The notes under the pieces were generated by a model. That model saw only the letters and a list, made by a program, of their open reading frames with translations, did no database searches and was not told where the DNA came from. This document shows positions 1 to 7,658 of a stretch of 12,083 bases of DNA, piece by piece. The stretch is from Candidatus Aminicenantota bacterium (GTDB lineage: Bacteria > Acidobacteriota > Aminicenantia > S016-38), in contig JAMOUL010000090.1 of assembly GCA_027062035.1 (NCBI GenBank), positions 1-12,083 on the forward strand. Direction: 5' to 3'. How positions within the stretch are numbered: the stretch's first letter is position 1; every line of letters starts with the position of its first letter. Made by a program: the position numbers and the translations under genes.

Positions 1-159
1 TTTATGTGGGCTGGAATTCCCACAATCTCTTTTTCTGCTTATGGACTTCCCCTCGGGTTCAGCAATTATCATAAAAGCACAGACAGACCAGAGTATATAA
101 CTCCTGAAATTATGGAGGATTTAGCACAGCTTCTTTATATGGCAATAATTAAGATGTGA
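1..159 (+). CDS. M28-family zinc peptidase, C-terminal fragment
   Basis: The open frame enters from the left edge and ends at a TGA at 157-159, leaving 52 residues of the C-terminus. The fragment contains GIPTISF (fragment residues 5-11) followed by NYHKSTD (22-28). In the M28 aminopeptidase family, a loop of the form YHxxTD near the C-terminus carries the last zinc-binding histidine (here His24, codon 70-72), after a hydrophobic G-I-P strand. A closing amphipathic helix, with residues such as DLAQLLYMAI, also fits. The full enzyme would be a secreted or periplasmic co-catalytic zinc exo- or carboxypeptidase, but the active-site Asp, Glu and other His residues lie outside the window. It is convergent with the permease, with only 14 bp between stop codons. 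The family call rests on one motif and one helix. Confidence 0.72.
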   Translation, partial: FMWAGIPTISFSAYGLPLGFSNYHKSTDRPEYITPEIMEDLAQLLYMAIIKM

Positions 160-173
160 ATTTACCAAATAAT

Positions 174-1472
174 CTAAGAACGATTTATTCTCGTCTTTAA
201 ATTTCTGTCGGTTAATCTTCTATAAATTATCTCGATTAGAAATGAAGCAATTAAAACAGAAAAAAGAGCAAGTAGAGTAACTGGTGAATGATGAAGCAGG
301 TATATAAAAAGAACAATAAAGGAAGCGAAACAACCTAAAATGGATAGCCATATCATAATTAAATTTGCTCCGGTTTCCCTGTAAAGATATAGGTGACTTA
401 TATTTACAGCTGCGTATATTATGAGAAATGCCGCACTTCCCATCATGGCGATTCCAGCAAGGTCGAATATGTTTGTAAAGAGGATGACAAAACCTGCTGT
501 TATAAAGAGACCTTCTATGCTTCGATTCCATACTTTTCTTTCAAAAAATTCTGGTAGTTCCCCTTCTTTGGCAATCATATAACTTACGTTGGCTCCACCG
601 TACAGAGTGGCGTTTATTGCAGAAGATGTGGAAAAGAGAGCTGCAATGGCAATAATTTTAAAACCTATTGTTCCAAGGAATGGTTTCGCTGCTTCTGCCA
701 TTGCATAATCCCTGGCTCTTATTATTTCAGGTATGGTCAAATTGCCTACCACTGCAAGGGAAACCGCCACATATATACCTATTACTATCAATACACTCAT
801 ATATAACGCCTTCGGTAGAGTAGAGGCAGGATTTGCCATATCCTCAGCTGCATTGGTAATTAAGCCAAAACCTTCGTATGCCAGAAATACAACAGCTGCT
901 GCAAAAAGTATATTATCTACCCCTGGCCAGTGAGAAGGAGAAAGAAGCTGGGGTTTTGCATAAAATAGACCAATTAAGGAGAAAAGTAACAGGATTGTTA
1001 CCTTAACTCCCACTATGAAGAGTTCCGAACTGCCAACCGCTTTTGAACCTATGAAGTTGATCAGAGTAAAAACTAAAATTATTAGTGTAGCTAAAATATT
1101 TATCCAGTATTGAGGTGCGCCTGGAAAAAATGTTAAAGCATAAGCGCCAAATGCTTTAGCATAGAGTGAAAGAGCAAAGATGTAACCTATCCATAAAAGT
1201 ATGTTAAATCCCCCGCTGAGAATTCCATCTCCAAAACCCTGGATAAGAAATTCTACAGGGCCTCCTGCTGATGGGAATTTAATTCCTAATTTAGCATAAG
1301 AGTAGGTACTGAGAAGCGCAATAATTCCTGCAATTATAAAGGAGATATATACTGCATTTCCTGCAATTTCACCGGCTGTTCCAAGAATAGAGAAAATTCC
1401 AGCTCCAACCATACCACCGATCCCGATAGATATTGCTGACCATAAGCCAAGGCTTTTCCTGTTTTTTCCCAT
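174..1472 (-). CDS. APC-superfamily amino acid permease, ApcT-like
   Basis: This 432-residue, 12-helix inner-membrane transporter has the length usual for APC permeases. Visible landmarks are the unwound TM1 motif GIGGMVGAGIF (residues 17-27) and the TM6 block FLAYEGFG followed by AEDMANP (196-215). YGGAN (291-295) and KEGELPEFFERKVW (302-315) follow. From memory, many stretches match Methanocaldococcus ApcT (MJ0609), a broad-specificity, proton-coupled amino acid transporter. Lys157 in TM5 (IVGVK, 153-157) lines up with ApcT Lys158, which sits where related carriers bind sodium. That points to Na+-independent, H+-coupled uptake. The start is fixed by an SD (GAGAGGAG) 6 nt before the ATG and by a near-consensus promoter. 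The substrate cannot be read from sequence. The gene is monocistronic and divergent from the kinase gene. Confidence 0.9.
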   Translation of the reverse strand: MGKNRKSLGLWSAISIGIGGMVGAGIFSILGTAGEIAGNAVYISFIIAGIIALLSTYSYAKLGIKFPSAGGPVEFLIQGFGDGILSGGFNILLWIGYIFALSLYAKAFGAYALTFFPGAPQYWINILATLIILVFTLINFIGSKAVGSSELFIVGVKVTILLLFSLIGLFYAKPQLLSPSHWPGVDNILFAAAVVFLAYEGFGLITNAAEDMANPASTLPKALYMSVLIVIGIYVAVSLAVVGNLTIPEIIRARDYAMAEAAKPFLGTIGFKIIAIAALFSTSSAINATLYGGANVSYMIAKEGELPEFFERKVWNRSIEGLFITAGFVILFTNIFDLAGIAMMGSAAFLIIYAAVNISHLYLYRETGANLIMIWLSILGCFASFIVLFIYLLHHSPVTLLALFSVLIASFLIEIIYRRLTDRNLKTRINRS

Positions 1473-1478
1473 TTTATA

Positions 1479-1486
1479 CTCCTCTC
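1479..1486 (-). promoter_or_regulatory. Ribosome binding site of the permease gene
   Basis: On the minus strand this reads GAGAGGAG, ending 6 nt before the ATG at 1472. It decides the start codon and contrasts with the neighbouring plus-strand genes, which lack a well-placed SD. Confidence 0.75.
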
Positions 1487-1497
1487 ATTCAGGTTGA

Positions 1498-1527
1498 ATT
1501 ATAAATGTTCTATAATGATAAGGTCAA
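1498..1527 (-). promoter_or_regulatory. Sigma-70-type promoter of the permease gene
   Basis: Read on the minus strand, TTGACC (1527-1522) is followed after 18 bp by a perfect TATAAT (1503-1498). Transcription would start near 1491, giving a leader of about 18-20 nt that contains the Shine-Dalgarno sequence. It is the best -35/-10 pair in this intergenic region. It shows that the host reads ordinary housekeeping-type promoters. Confidence 0.7.
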
Positions 1528-1564
1528 AAGGACTTCATTTTTAGATTTTTTTCTGGTAAGCAAT

Positions 1565-1570
1565 TAAAAT
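1565..1570 (+). promoter_or_regulatory. -10-like box 6 nt before the kinase start (putative leaderless promoter)
   Basis: TAAAAT lies exactly 6 nt before the ATG at 1577, so a transcript from it would begin at or within a base or two of the start codon. No recognisable -35 is seen 16-18 bp upstream, which weakens the call. A second -10-like TATAAT at 1511-1516 would give a leader of about 54 nt, also without an SD. The box belongs to a set of three identically placed boxes. Confidence 0.42.
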
Positions 1571-1576
1571 ATCATT

Positions 1577-4066
1577 ATGAAGTCGACGAAATTTTTAGCT
1601 TTTATTTTACTTCTCGGCTTTACCTTCAGTTCTTCTTCTCCTTATAAAGAGTTTGATAGTATATTTAACCGGAGCCAGAATCTGGAAGAACAGGTAAAGT
1701 CCCTGGCGCAGTTAATAAGGAGGTATCCATATTTTTATCACCCGTATCTTTCTCTGGCAAGTATTCTTGCCTATGACAATAATGGTAGGATGGAATTTCC
1801 TTCGTTTCCAGAAAACTCTTTCCAGTACAATTATTTGAGATTTCTTTATTACAGAGCCCTTGAAAATGATAAATATATGCTATATATCAAACGTTTGTCG
1901 GAAAAGATTCCCTTCAATCCATTCATAATATACAGCCTCGCAGACAGCGGATGGGTATTTAATAAGTGCACGGGTTGTGACAAAGTTGTAGTCCAGTTTA
2001 TTAACCAATCTGTTAATAAACTTCCACAACTTGAGCTCACTCTCAAACTTTACGAAAGATATAAAGATTCACCCTCCCTTGAGACCAGATTGTTCTTTTT
2101 CTACTGGGCTGCAAATGTACTCCTTATTAACAGAAAACCAGAAGAAGCAATGAAGATAATAAAGAATTATGAAGCAAACCGAAAGGTTGACTTTGATGCA
2201 TATCTTATTTATTACCTTTACCATTTTTACAGTGCAACAGAGAAAAATCCCGAAAATAGATTGAAATACGCCCTGATGGCCAGGGAGGCTGCGAAAAAAT
2301 ATCATTTTACACACTTTTATTATCTGTTTCACAGGATGGCCGGGGTGTCCTATGGAAAACTTGGGGAGTTCGACAGGGCTCTGAAATGCTTTGATGAAGC
2401 TTTAAGTTTTTACAGAAGATACAATAAAGTAAAGGGTATGGAGGAGACACTTACTGCCCGGGGGTTTTTATATTATGAAAACGGACTATACGAAAACGCA
2501 AAGAAAGATTTCGAAGAGGTATTGAAATTAACCAGGAACAAACCTTCATATAGAAGGGCTTATGCTCTCTCTCTGCTCGCTTTGATAGAGGGTAAACTCG
2601 GCCATTATAAAAAGGCGGAAGAATTGGCAAAAAGGGGGATGGAAGAAGCCCAGAAAATGAGCTTTCCCATAGCTTATTATTCTTCCAAACTTGCTTTAGC
2701 CAGGGCAAAAATAGGAGTTGGGGAAATTAGCCAGGCCATAAGTATTCTGGAAACCATGTTTCAAAAGGGAAAAATTTCGGGTGACAAAGGAGTAATGTTT
2801 TCTGCTCTTTCTGGACTGATCGAGGCATACGAGAAAAAGAGGGATTACGAAAGGGTTGAGCACTATGCAAGGGAAGCGTTGAAGATGAGCAAATCCCCCA
2901 GGGACTTAATGAAATATAATTACAAAATTTATAAAGCCATGGAACTTAATCCTTCCAGAAAATTTCCTCTCGGTTATATTTACTTTGTTATCGCTTCCTA
3001 TCCTTATATAAAGGAAGCTCATTCGATTGCTGCTTCCATGAAAGTGGATGAGTTGCCTTCAAGGGAAGAACGGTATAGGTTTTTGAAAAGTAAGTTCGAT
3101 ATTTTTTCGGATTATGCCAGGGCATCCCAGAGATTAATTTATGTATCGCTGTTTCTTGTAATTCTATTTATTTTAATAGTCTATTTATTTATCGCGATAA
3201 TAAGAAGCGTGAAGAAAAGAAGAGCTTCTCTAATAGGGCCATATAGAATAGAAAGCAAAATAGGTGGTGGGGGAATGGGGGTAGTTTATAAGGCTAAGGA
3301 CCTTAAGACGGGAAGGAGGATCGCTCTAAAAGTTCTGGAAAGAAAAATTTCTCAGGCAGCCGTGCTGAGAAAATTTATAGATGAAGGAAAAATTCTTCGC
3401 AAGCTTGACCATCCCAATATTGTAAAGTTTATTGAGAGTGGGGAGCATCAGGGAATCCTTTATATTGCAATGGAATATCTTGAAGGAGAAAGTCTCGAAC
3501 GTCTGGCAAAAAAGAGCGATGGATTTCCATTCGATCTTGATATAAATCTAAAGATTGCAGAAGAGGTTCTTAAGGCGTTAAGTTATATTCACAGCCAGTC
3601 GGTCATTCACAGAGATATAAAACCTTCTAACATCATGGTGGTGGGAGGTGAAAAGGCGTTAAAAGGAGGAATAAGAGAGGGTACAATAAAACTAATGGAT
3701 TTTGGCATCGCAAAGGAAATAGAGATAGAAATTTACACAACAACAGGGGATATATTCGGTACTCCTTATTATATGCCACCTGAAATGCTTAAAGAAGGAA
3801 AAATGGACCACAGAGGAGACATATATTCCTTTGGAGTTACCCTGTACTGGATGATTACAGGAAAAGTTCCATTTTATCACCCCAGCATTTCAAGGATTAT
3901 TTACCAGATATTAAACGAATACCCGGAAAAGCCCTCTAAATTCACAAGTATTCCAGAATGCGTGGAAAGCATTATAATGAGGTGCATTCAAAAGGAAAAA
4001 GATGATAGGTTTCAGACTGCCGATGAAGTCCTTCAGGCGATTCGTAACTGTTACCAGGAGATTTAA
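1577..4066 (+). CDS. Transmembrane Ser/Thr protein kinase with N-terminal extracytoplasmic TPR domain
   Basis: The 829-residue product begins with a signal-like segment (residues 1-20: Lys-containing n-region, then FLAFILLLGF). A long helical region follows with TPR-type repeats at about 253-286, 290-320, 326-358, 366-398 and 407-439. The clearest repeat is around GKLGEFDRALKCFDEAL. One membrane helix spans about 520-542 and is followed by RSVKKRR (543-549), a positive-inside signal that puts the C-terminal kinase in the cytoplasm and the TPRs outside. The Hanks-type kinase domain covers about 556-825. It has a Gly-rich loop IGGGGMGVVY (562-571), Lys585, alphaC Glu603, HRDIKPSN (Asp680, Asn685), DFG (708-710), a PPE in place of APE (734-736) and DIYSFGV (748-754). 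All catalytic residues are present, so it should be active. The loop from Asn685 to DFG is longer than usual. There are no PASTA repeats. An in-frame TAA at 1565-1567 rules out an earlier start. The ligand and substrates are unknown. Confidence 0.92.
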   Translation: MKSTKFLAFILLLGFTFSSSSPYKEFDSIFNRSQNLEEQVKSLAQLIRRYPYFYHPYLSLASILAYDNNGRMEFPSFPENSFQYNYLRFLYYRALENDKYMLYIKRLSEKIPFNPFIIYSLADSGWVFNKCTGCDKVVVQFINQSVNKLPQLELTLKLYERYKDSPSLETRLFFFYWAANVLLINRKPEEAMKIIKNYEANRKVDFDAYLIYYLYHFYSATEKNPENRLKYALMAREAAKKYHFTHFYYLFHRMAGVSYGKLGEFDRALKCFDEALSFYRRYNKVKGMEETLTARGFLYYENGLYENAKKDFEEVLKLTRNKPSYRRAYALSLLALIEGKLGHYKKAEELAKRGMEEAQKMSFPIAYYSSKLALARAKIGVGEISQAISILETMFQKGKISGDKGVMFSALSGLIEAYEKKRDYERVEHYAREALKMSKSPRDLMKYNYKIYKAMELNPSRKFPLGYIYFVIASYPYIKEAHSIAASMKVDELPSREERYRFLKSKFDIFSDYARASQRLIYVSLFLVILFILIVYLFIAIIRSVKKRRASLIGPYRIESKIGGGGMGVVYKAKDLKTGRRIALKVLERKISQAAVLRKFIDEGKILRKLDHPNIVKFIESGEHQGILYIAMEYLEGESLERLAKKSDGFPFDLDINLKIAEEVLKALSYIHSQSVIHRDIKPSNIMVVGGEKALKGGIREGTIKLMDFGIAKEIEIEIYTTTGDIFGTPYYMPPEMLKEGKMDHRGDIYSFGVTLYWMITGKVPFYHPSISRIIYQILNEYPEKPSKFTSIPECVESIIMRCIQKEKDDRFQTADEVLQAIRNCYQEI

Positions 4067-4103
4067 AAGGTGTTTTTCTCTCCGCATTTTGATTATCATG
4101 GAG

Positions 4104-4109
4104 TAAAAT
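4104..4109 (+). promoter_or_regulatory. -10-like box 6 nt before the secreted Ig-like gene
   Basis: TAAAAT ends exactly 6 nt before the ATG at 4116, and its first three bases are an in-frame stop that fixes the start. No convincing -35 is present. A GGAG at 4100-4103 lies 12 nt from the ATG, farther than the usual 5-9 nt, so SD-led initiation is possible but poor. Confidence 0.42.
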
Positions 4110-4115
4110 TATTGT

Positions 4116-4769
4116 ATGAGGAAATTATTATTTCTTATTTTGACAGGATTACTGATGTCTGGCAATGTTAAAATTTTATTCCCGACTTCCGGGGACGTAC
4201 TTATCTTGGGGAGAGGGCCGTACAGTATAAGCTGGGAGTTTTCAGGATTCGATAAACCATGGAATGTATCACTGGAAATATTTCTCGGAGAAAAATGTCA
4301 GCTGGCGTCGAAAGTAGCCCTTACCAATACCACTTATTTCTGGATTCCTGAAAAGAATGTTTGTGCCTCTACGGTTCCTGGCAGGTACCGGATCCTGCTG
4401 AAATGGGATAATGGTGAGGCAAAAGGCGGAGAGTTCAAAATTATTCCTCCACCTGTTGAGTTATTTATATATCTTGAACCAGATAAAAAGATCTATGATG
4501 CAGGAAAGGAGATAAGGCTATCGTGGAAGGGAAAGAAAGGAACAGGCGTTCTATCTCTGTGGTCAGGAGACAGGGAATTTTGTGTTCTGGAAAGAGACCT
4601 GAACATAAGCCGGGGCTTTTATCGTTGGCGGATTACGAGGCAGTGTGGAGGGAAATCCCTCCTTGGAAGGTTTGTTCAATTCAGGATTTACTATGAGGGA
4701 AGGGAGATTGCCGAAAGCCATGTTTTCAAAATAGTTGGAGAAATGCCCCGCCCTGGAAGAATATGGTAG
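4116..4769 (+). CDS. Small secreted protein with two tandem Ig-like (Kre9/KNH-like) repeats
   Basis: This 217-residue protein has a short signal peptide (residues 1 to about 16, RKLLFLILTGLLMSG). The first repeat (18-110) starts with ILFPTSGDVL (20-29), then an aromatic/W strand (YSISW, 36-40), YFWIP (74-78) and PGRYRILL (88-95). This resembles the Kre9/KNH Ser-Thr-rich GPI-anchored domain, an Ig-like beta-sandwich also found in bacterial surface proteins. A second, more diverged repeat (114-211) keeps IRLSW (133-137), GFYRW (167-171) and a closing FKI strand. Each repeat has one Cys pair at matching positions (Cys61/Cys83 and Cys156/Cys177), probably a disulfide in an extracytoplasmic compartment. 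There are no catalytic motifs, so a binding or structural role is inferred. It lies 49 bp after the kinase gene and 12 bp before addA, in the same frame as addA. The function is unknown. Confidence 0.75.
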   Translation: MRKLLFLILTGLLMSGNVKILFPTSGDVLILGRGPYSISWEFSGFDKPWNVSLEIFLGEKCQLASKVALTNTTYFWIPEKNVCASTVPGRYRILLKWDNGEAKGGEFKIIPPPVELFIYLEPDKKIYDAGKEIRLSWKGKKGTGVLSLWSGDREFCVLERDLNISRGFYRWRITRQCGGKSLLGRFVQFRIYYEGREIAESHVFKIVGEMPRPGRIW

Positions 4770-4775
4770 TATAAT
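4770..4775 (+). promoter_or_regulatory. -10-like TATAAT 6 nt before the addA start
   Basis: A perfect TATAAT follows the TAG stop of the upstream gene directly and ends 6 nt before the addA ATG. No SD is present in the 12-nt gap or just upstream. No -35 hexamer is visible at 16-18 bp, where the sequence is C-rich. A leaderless addA transcript is suggested; read-through or coupled translation from the upstream gene is the alternative. Confidence 0.45.
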
Positions 4776-4781
4776 TTTTGT

Positions 4782-7658
4782 ATGAATCCCCGGGTTATTA
4801 AAGTAGAAGCCTCTGCCGGTGCAGGGAAAACCTATAAGCTTTCTCGTAGATACATTGACCTTCTGCTTGCAGGAGCCGAGCCTTCTTCCATCCTTGCCAT
4901 AACCTTTACGAATGATGCTACAGAAGAGATGAAATCCAGGATACTTAAGCTTCTCAAGGAAATGGCACTGAAGGAAAAAAGTAAAAGAGCCGCTGAACTG
5001 GTTGATAAACTGATAGGAGATTTTTCAAGGTTCTATGTGAAGACTATAGATTCCTTTATTAGATCAATTATCCTTGCGTCGTCCTATAGACATATGGAAG
5101 CCATGCCAACCCTTGAGGTAGCCCATGCAATTCCAGGAATGCTTTTTAGAAAAATAGAAGAGACATTTGAAGAAAATACAGAAGAAGTGAGTGAACTTAT
5201 AGAAGCTCTGTATGCTGATGGTGTGCTGACTTCCTGGAATATAGAGAGAAAATTAAACGAGGAGCTAAAAATAATCCATGAGATTTATTCAAATAGAAAT
5301 GTAGAGCTTGAATATGAAGATTTTGATAAGATCTCAGAAGAAGCACGAAGGTTAGAAAAAAACTTCAGGAAACACGTGAAAGAGTTTCTGAAGGAATTTG
5401 AGGAATGGATAAACAATAACTCTAAAAATAGCTGGTTACGAAAACTGGATGGACCGATAGAAGATTTAATTAATGCTGTAAAATTCAATAAATGGGTGGA
5501 AAAAAGCCCGCCTGAGTGTCAGAAGGCCTTCTATAAGCTTCTGGAGGAGAAAGCTGAACTCATCAGAGAATACTTGAAGAAACATTTTGTCAGTTATGTC
5601 AAGGTGTTTCATATCGTCGAGGAAAAAATGAAGGCCGAAGCGGGTAAAAGGGGCATAGTTTTTCTGGAAGAGCTTAACCGAATGGCGGACAGATATCTTG
5701 CTCCTGAATCACTCTCTGAACTTATCTTTTACCTTTCAGAGAAGATAGACCATTTTCTTATAGATGAATTTCAGGATACAAACCGCCTTCAGTGGGAGAA
5801 CCTCAGACTTTTTGTGGAAGAAGCCATATCAAGAGGGGGCAGTCTTTTTATTGTGGGTGATAGCAAGCAGGCTATATATTCCTTCAGAGGCGGAGATTAC
5901 CGATTGTTTACAGAGTTCTCTCCGAAGGATGTGGGGGCAGGACTGGAAAACCTGGATAGTGAAAGCCTCAAGATGCTCTGGAGAGAGGAGATCCTTATGG
6001 AAAATCGCAGAAGCGGAAAGGCTATTGTCGATTTCGTTTCATTTCTTTTTACAGAAAAACTTGAGGAGCTCGTAAATTCCTTCATATCCGCAAAGAAAGA
6101 GTCAGATGAACCCGTAGACCTACAGCTTATAAAGAAGGTTTACAAAGATGTTTGCCAGCAACCGGAAACACGGGAGGCAGGTTATGTGGAGATTCGTACA
6201 TATGATGAGGAAGACAAGGCAGACGTTGTAAAGGCCATAGGAGAAGAGGTTTATTCTATAGTGGAAGACCTTCTTTCACGGGGGTATGGCTTTGGGGATA
6301 TTGCCATTCTTTTCAGAAAAAATGAAGATGTAAGGAATTTAGCTGGTTATCTTTCCCTGGAAAAGGGGTATCCGGTTATATCGGAGTCTTCTCTTGATAT
6401 TAGAACAAATCCACTTGTAGAATCAGCCTATAATCTACTGAAGGTATTACATTTTCCCTCCGATGATTCAGCCTTTTATTCCTTTATTCTCGGGGATTTC
6501 TTTCAGGAAGAGGAGAAATTTGAGTTCTTGAGGTTTCTTGAGGAACGTGATAGAAATAAACCTCTGTATATTGCGTTCAGGGAAAGATTCGAAGAACTGT
6601 GGAAGGAGAAATTTCAAGATCTATTTACCCTTGCAGGTTTCCTTTCCCCTTATGAACTGGCTTCTATGGCAGTTTCCAGATTTAATATATTTGAACGTTT
6701 TCCTGAATCAAGTGTCTTCATCCTTCATTTTCTGGAATTGTTAAAGGATTATACAGATTTTTCCGATTTTGAAGAGGATTGGGAGACGGGGGCAGAAGAT
6801 AGATTTTCTGCGATAATTACAGGCAAAACTAATGCCATTAATCTGCTTACCATTCATAAATCCAAGGGAAGAGAATTTCCGGTTGTAATTGTGCCTTTGC
6901 TGGGTGAGAAGAAAATAACCAGAACTCTGGGTAAGAAAATAGTGGATATGAATGGACTTATGAGGGTAAAAAAGAAGGATTTTCTTAAAGATATGTCCCT
7001 TTCCGAGTACAAACGGATAATCACGGATGAGGTGCTTTCAGAATTGAACATTATGTATGTTTCCTTTACAAGGGCTATGAGAGAACTCTATGTGCTTACA
7101 AAGGAAGGATGGGTGATCAAGCCTGCAGAGTACGGAAAAAAGGGTAGGGGAGAGTACAAAGAAGAGAAGAAGCCGGTTTACATGCATATAAAAACCGGAG
7201 TGTGGGATGTAAGATTATCGGAAAGAGGCAAACAACCGGAGTCGTTTGAAGAAAAGATGGGGAATTTTATCCATAGACTCCTTGAATTTTTACCCCAGAA
7301 TCCCGAGAAGGAGGATTTTGATACTGCAATAAAAATGGCAGAAGCTGATCTCGGATATTCATTTGAAGTGAATGATTTCTGGAAGGTCTTTGAGCTGCCA
7401 GCAGTGAAATATGTTTTTAATCAGGAGGGTACCGCACTTTGCGAGAGGGAAATTTCCTTAAATGGGGAAATAATAAAGCCGGACAGAGTGGTTATAACTG
7501 ACAGTGAAATTCTTCTTTTAGAATATAAGACTGGAAAGAAGGAATCCGAACATCTGGAACAGGTTAAGAGATACAAAGAAGCACTTTCTCATGTCTATCA
7601 GAAGCCGGTTAAAGCCTGGCTCGTTTATCTTACAGAAGGAGAGGAGGTTCAGGTATGA
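4782..7658 (+). CDS. addA: AddA: helicase-nuclease subunit of the AddAB double-strand-break resection complex
   Basis: This 958-residue UvrD/RecB-type SF1A helicase is fused to a RecB-family nuclease. Visible helicase motifs are Walker A ASAGAGKT (10-17), Ia ITFTNDATEEM, II LIDEFQDT (326-333), III VGDSKQAIYSFRGG (358-371), IV ENRRSGKAI (407-415), V LLTIHKSKGREF (688-699) and VI MYVSFTRAMREL (758-769). The C-terminal PD-(D/E)XK nuclease has GNFIHRLLE (His831), PDR (Asp901), EYKTG (Glu914, Lys916) and QVKRY (927-931), so both activities should be intact. At 958 residues it is shorter than Bacillus subtilis AddA (about 1,230). The nuclease style (KPDRVV then EYKTG) recalls Bacteroidetes homologues. 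It should unwind and cut DNA ends with AddB to load RecA at a Chi-like site. An in-frame TAG at 4767-4769 excludes an earlier start. The stop overlaps the addB start, so the two are co-translated. RecB is the alternative name, but no recC or recD is nearby. Confidence 0.93.
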   Translation: MNPRVIKVEASAGAGKTYKLSRRYIDLLLAGAEPSSILAITFTNDATEEMKSRILKLLKEMALKEKSKRAAELVDKLIGDFSRFYVKTIDSFIRSIILASSYRHMEAMPTLEVAHAIPGMLFRKIEETFEENTEEVSELIEALYADGVLTSWNIERKLNEELKIIHEIYSNRNVELEYEDFDKISEEARRLEKNFRKHVKEFLKEFEEWINNNSKNSWLRKLDGPIEDLINAVKFNKWVEKSPPECQKAFYKLLEEKAELIREYLKKHFVSYVKVFHIVEEKMKAEAGKRGIVFLEELNRMADRYLAPESLSELIFYLSEKIDHFLIDEFQDTNRLQWENLRLFVEEAISRGGSLFIVGDSKQAIYSFRGGDYRLFTEFSPKDVGAGLENLDSESLKMLWREEILMENRRSGKAIVDFVSFLFTEKLEELVNSFISAKKESDEPVDLQLIKKVYKDVCQQPETREAGYVEIRTYDEEDKADVVKAIGEEVYSIVEDLLSRGYGFGDIAILFRKNEDVRNLAGYLSLEKGYPVISESSLDIRTNPLVESAYNLLKVLHFPSDDSAFYSFILGDFFQEEEKFEFLRFLEERDRNKPLYIAFRERFEELWKEKFQDLFTLAGFLSPYELASMAVSRFNIFERFPESSVFILHFLELLKDYTDFSDFEEDWETGAEDRFSAIITGKTNAINLLTIHKSKGREFPVVIVPLLGEKKITRTLGKKIVDMNGLMRVKKKDFLKDMSLSEYKRIITDEVLSELNIMYVSFTRAMRELYVLTKEGWVIKPAEYGKKGRGEYKEEKKPVYMHIKTGVWDVRLSERGKQPESFEEKMGNFIHRLLEFLPQNPEKEDFDTAIKMAEADLGYSFEVNDFWKVFELPAVKYVFNQEGTALCEREISLNGEIIKPDRVVITDSEILLLEYKTGKKESEHLEQVKRYKEALSHVYQKPVKAWLVYLTEGEEVQV
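7642..7647 (+). promoter_or_regulatory. Ribosome binding site of addB, inside the end of addA
   Basis: AGGAGG sits 7 nt before the addB ATG, embedded in the last codons of addA. With the ATGA stop/start overlap it allows efficient, coupled translation of the two subunits in equal amounts. Confidence 0.75.

Noticed and set aside
1511..1516. TATAAT as the main kinase promoter
   Set aside because: The best -35-like hexamer (TTGAAT, 1494-1499) is only 11 bp away and no good one lies at 16-18 bp. It also overlaps the permease promoter spacer. It remains a possible alternative.
3263..3281. G-rich run that could be read as a G-quadruplex
   Set aside because: It encodes the glycine-rich loop of the kinase (GGGGMG), and that coding demand explains it. 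The tract is also irregular.
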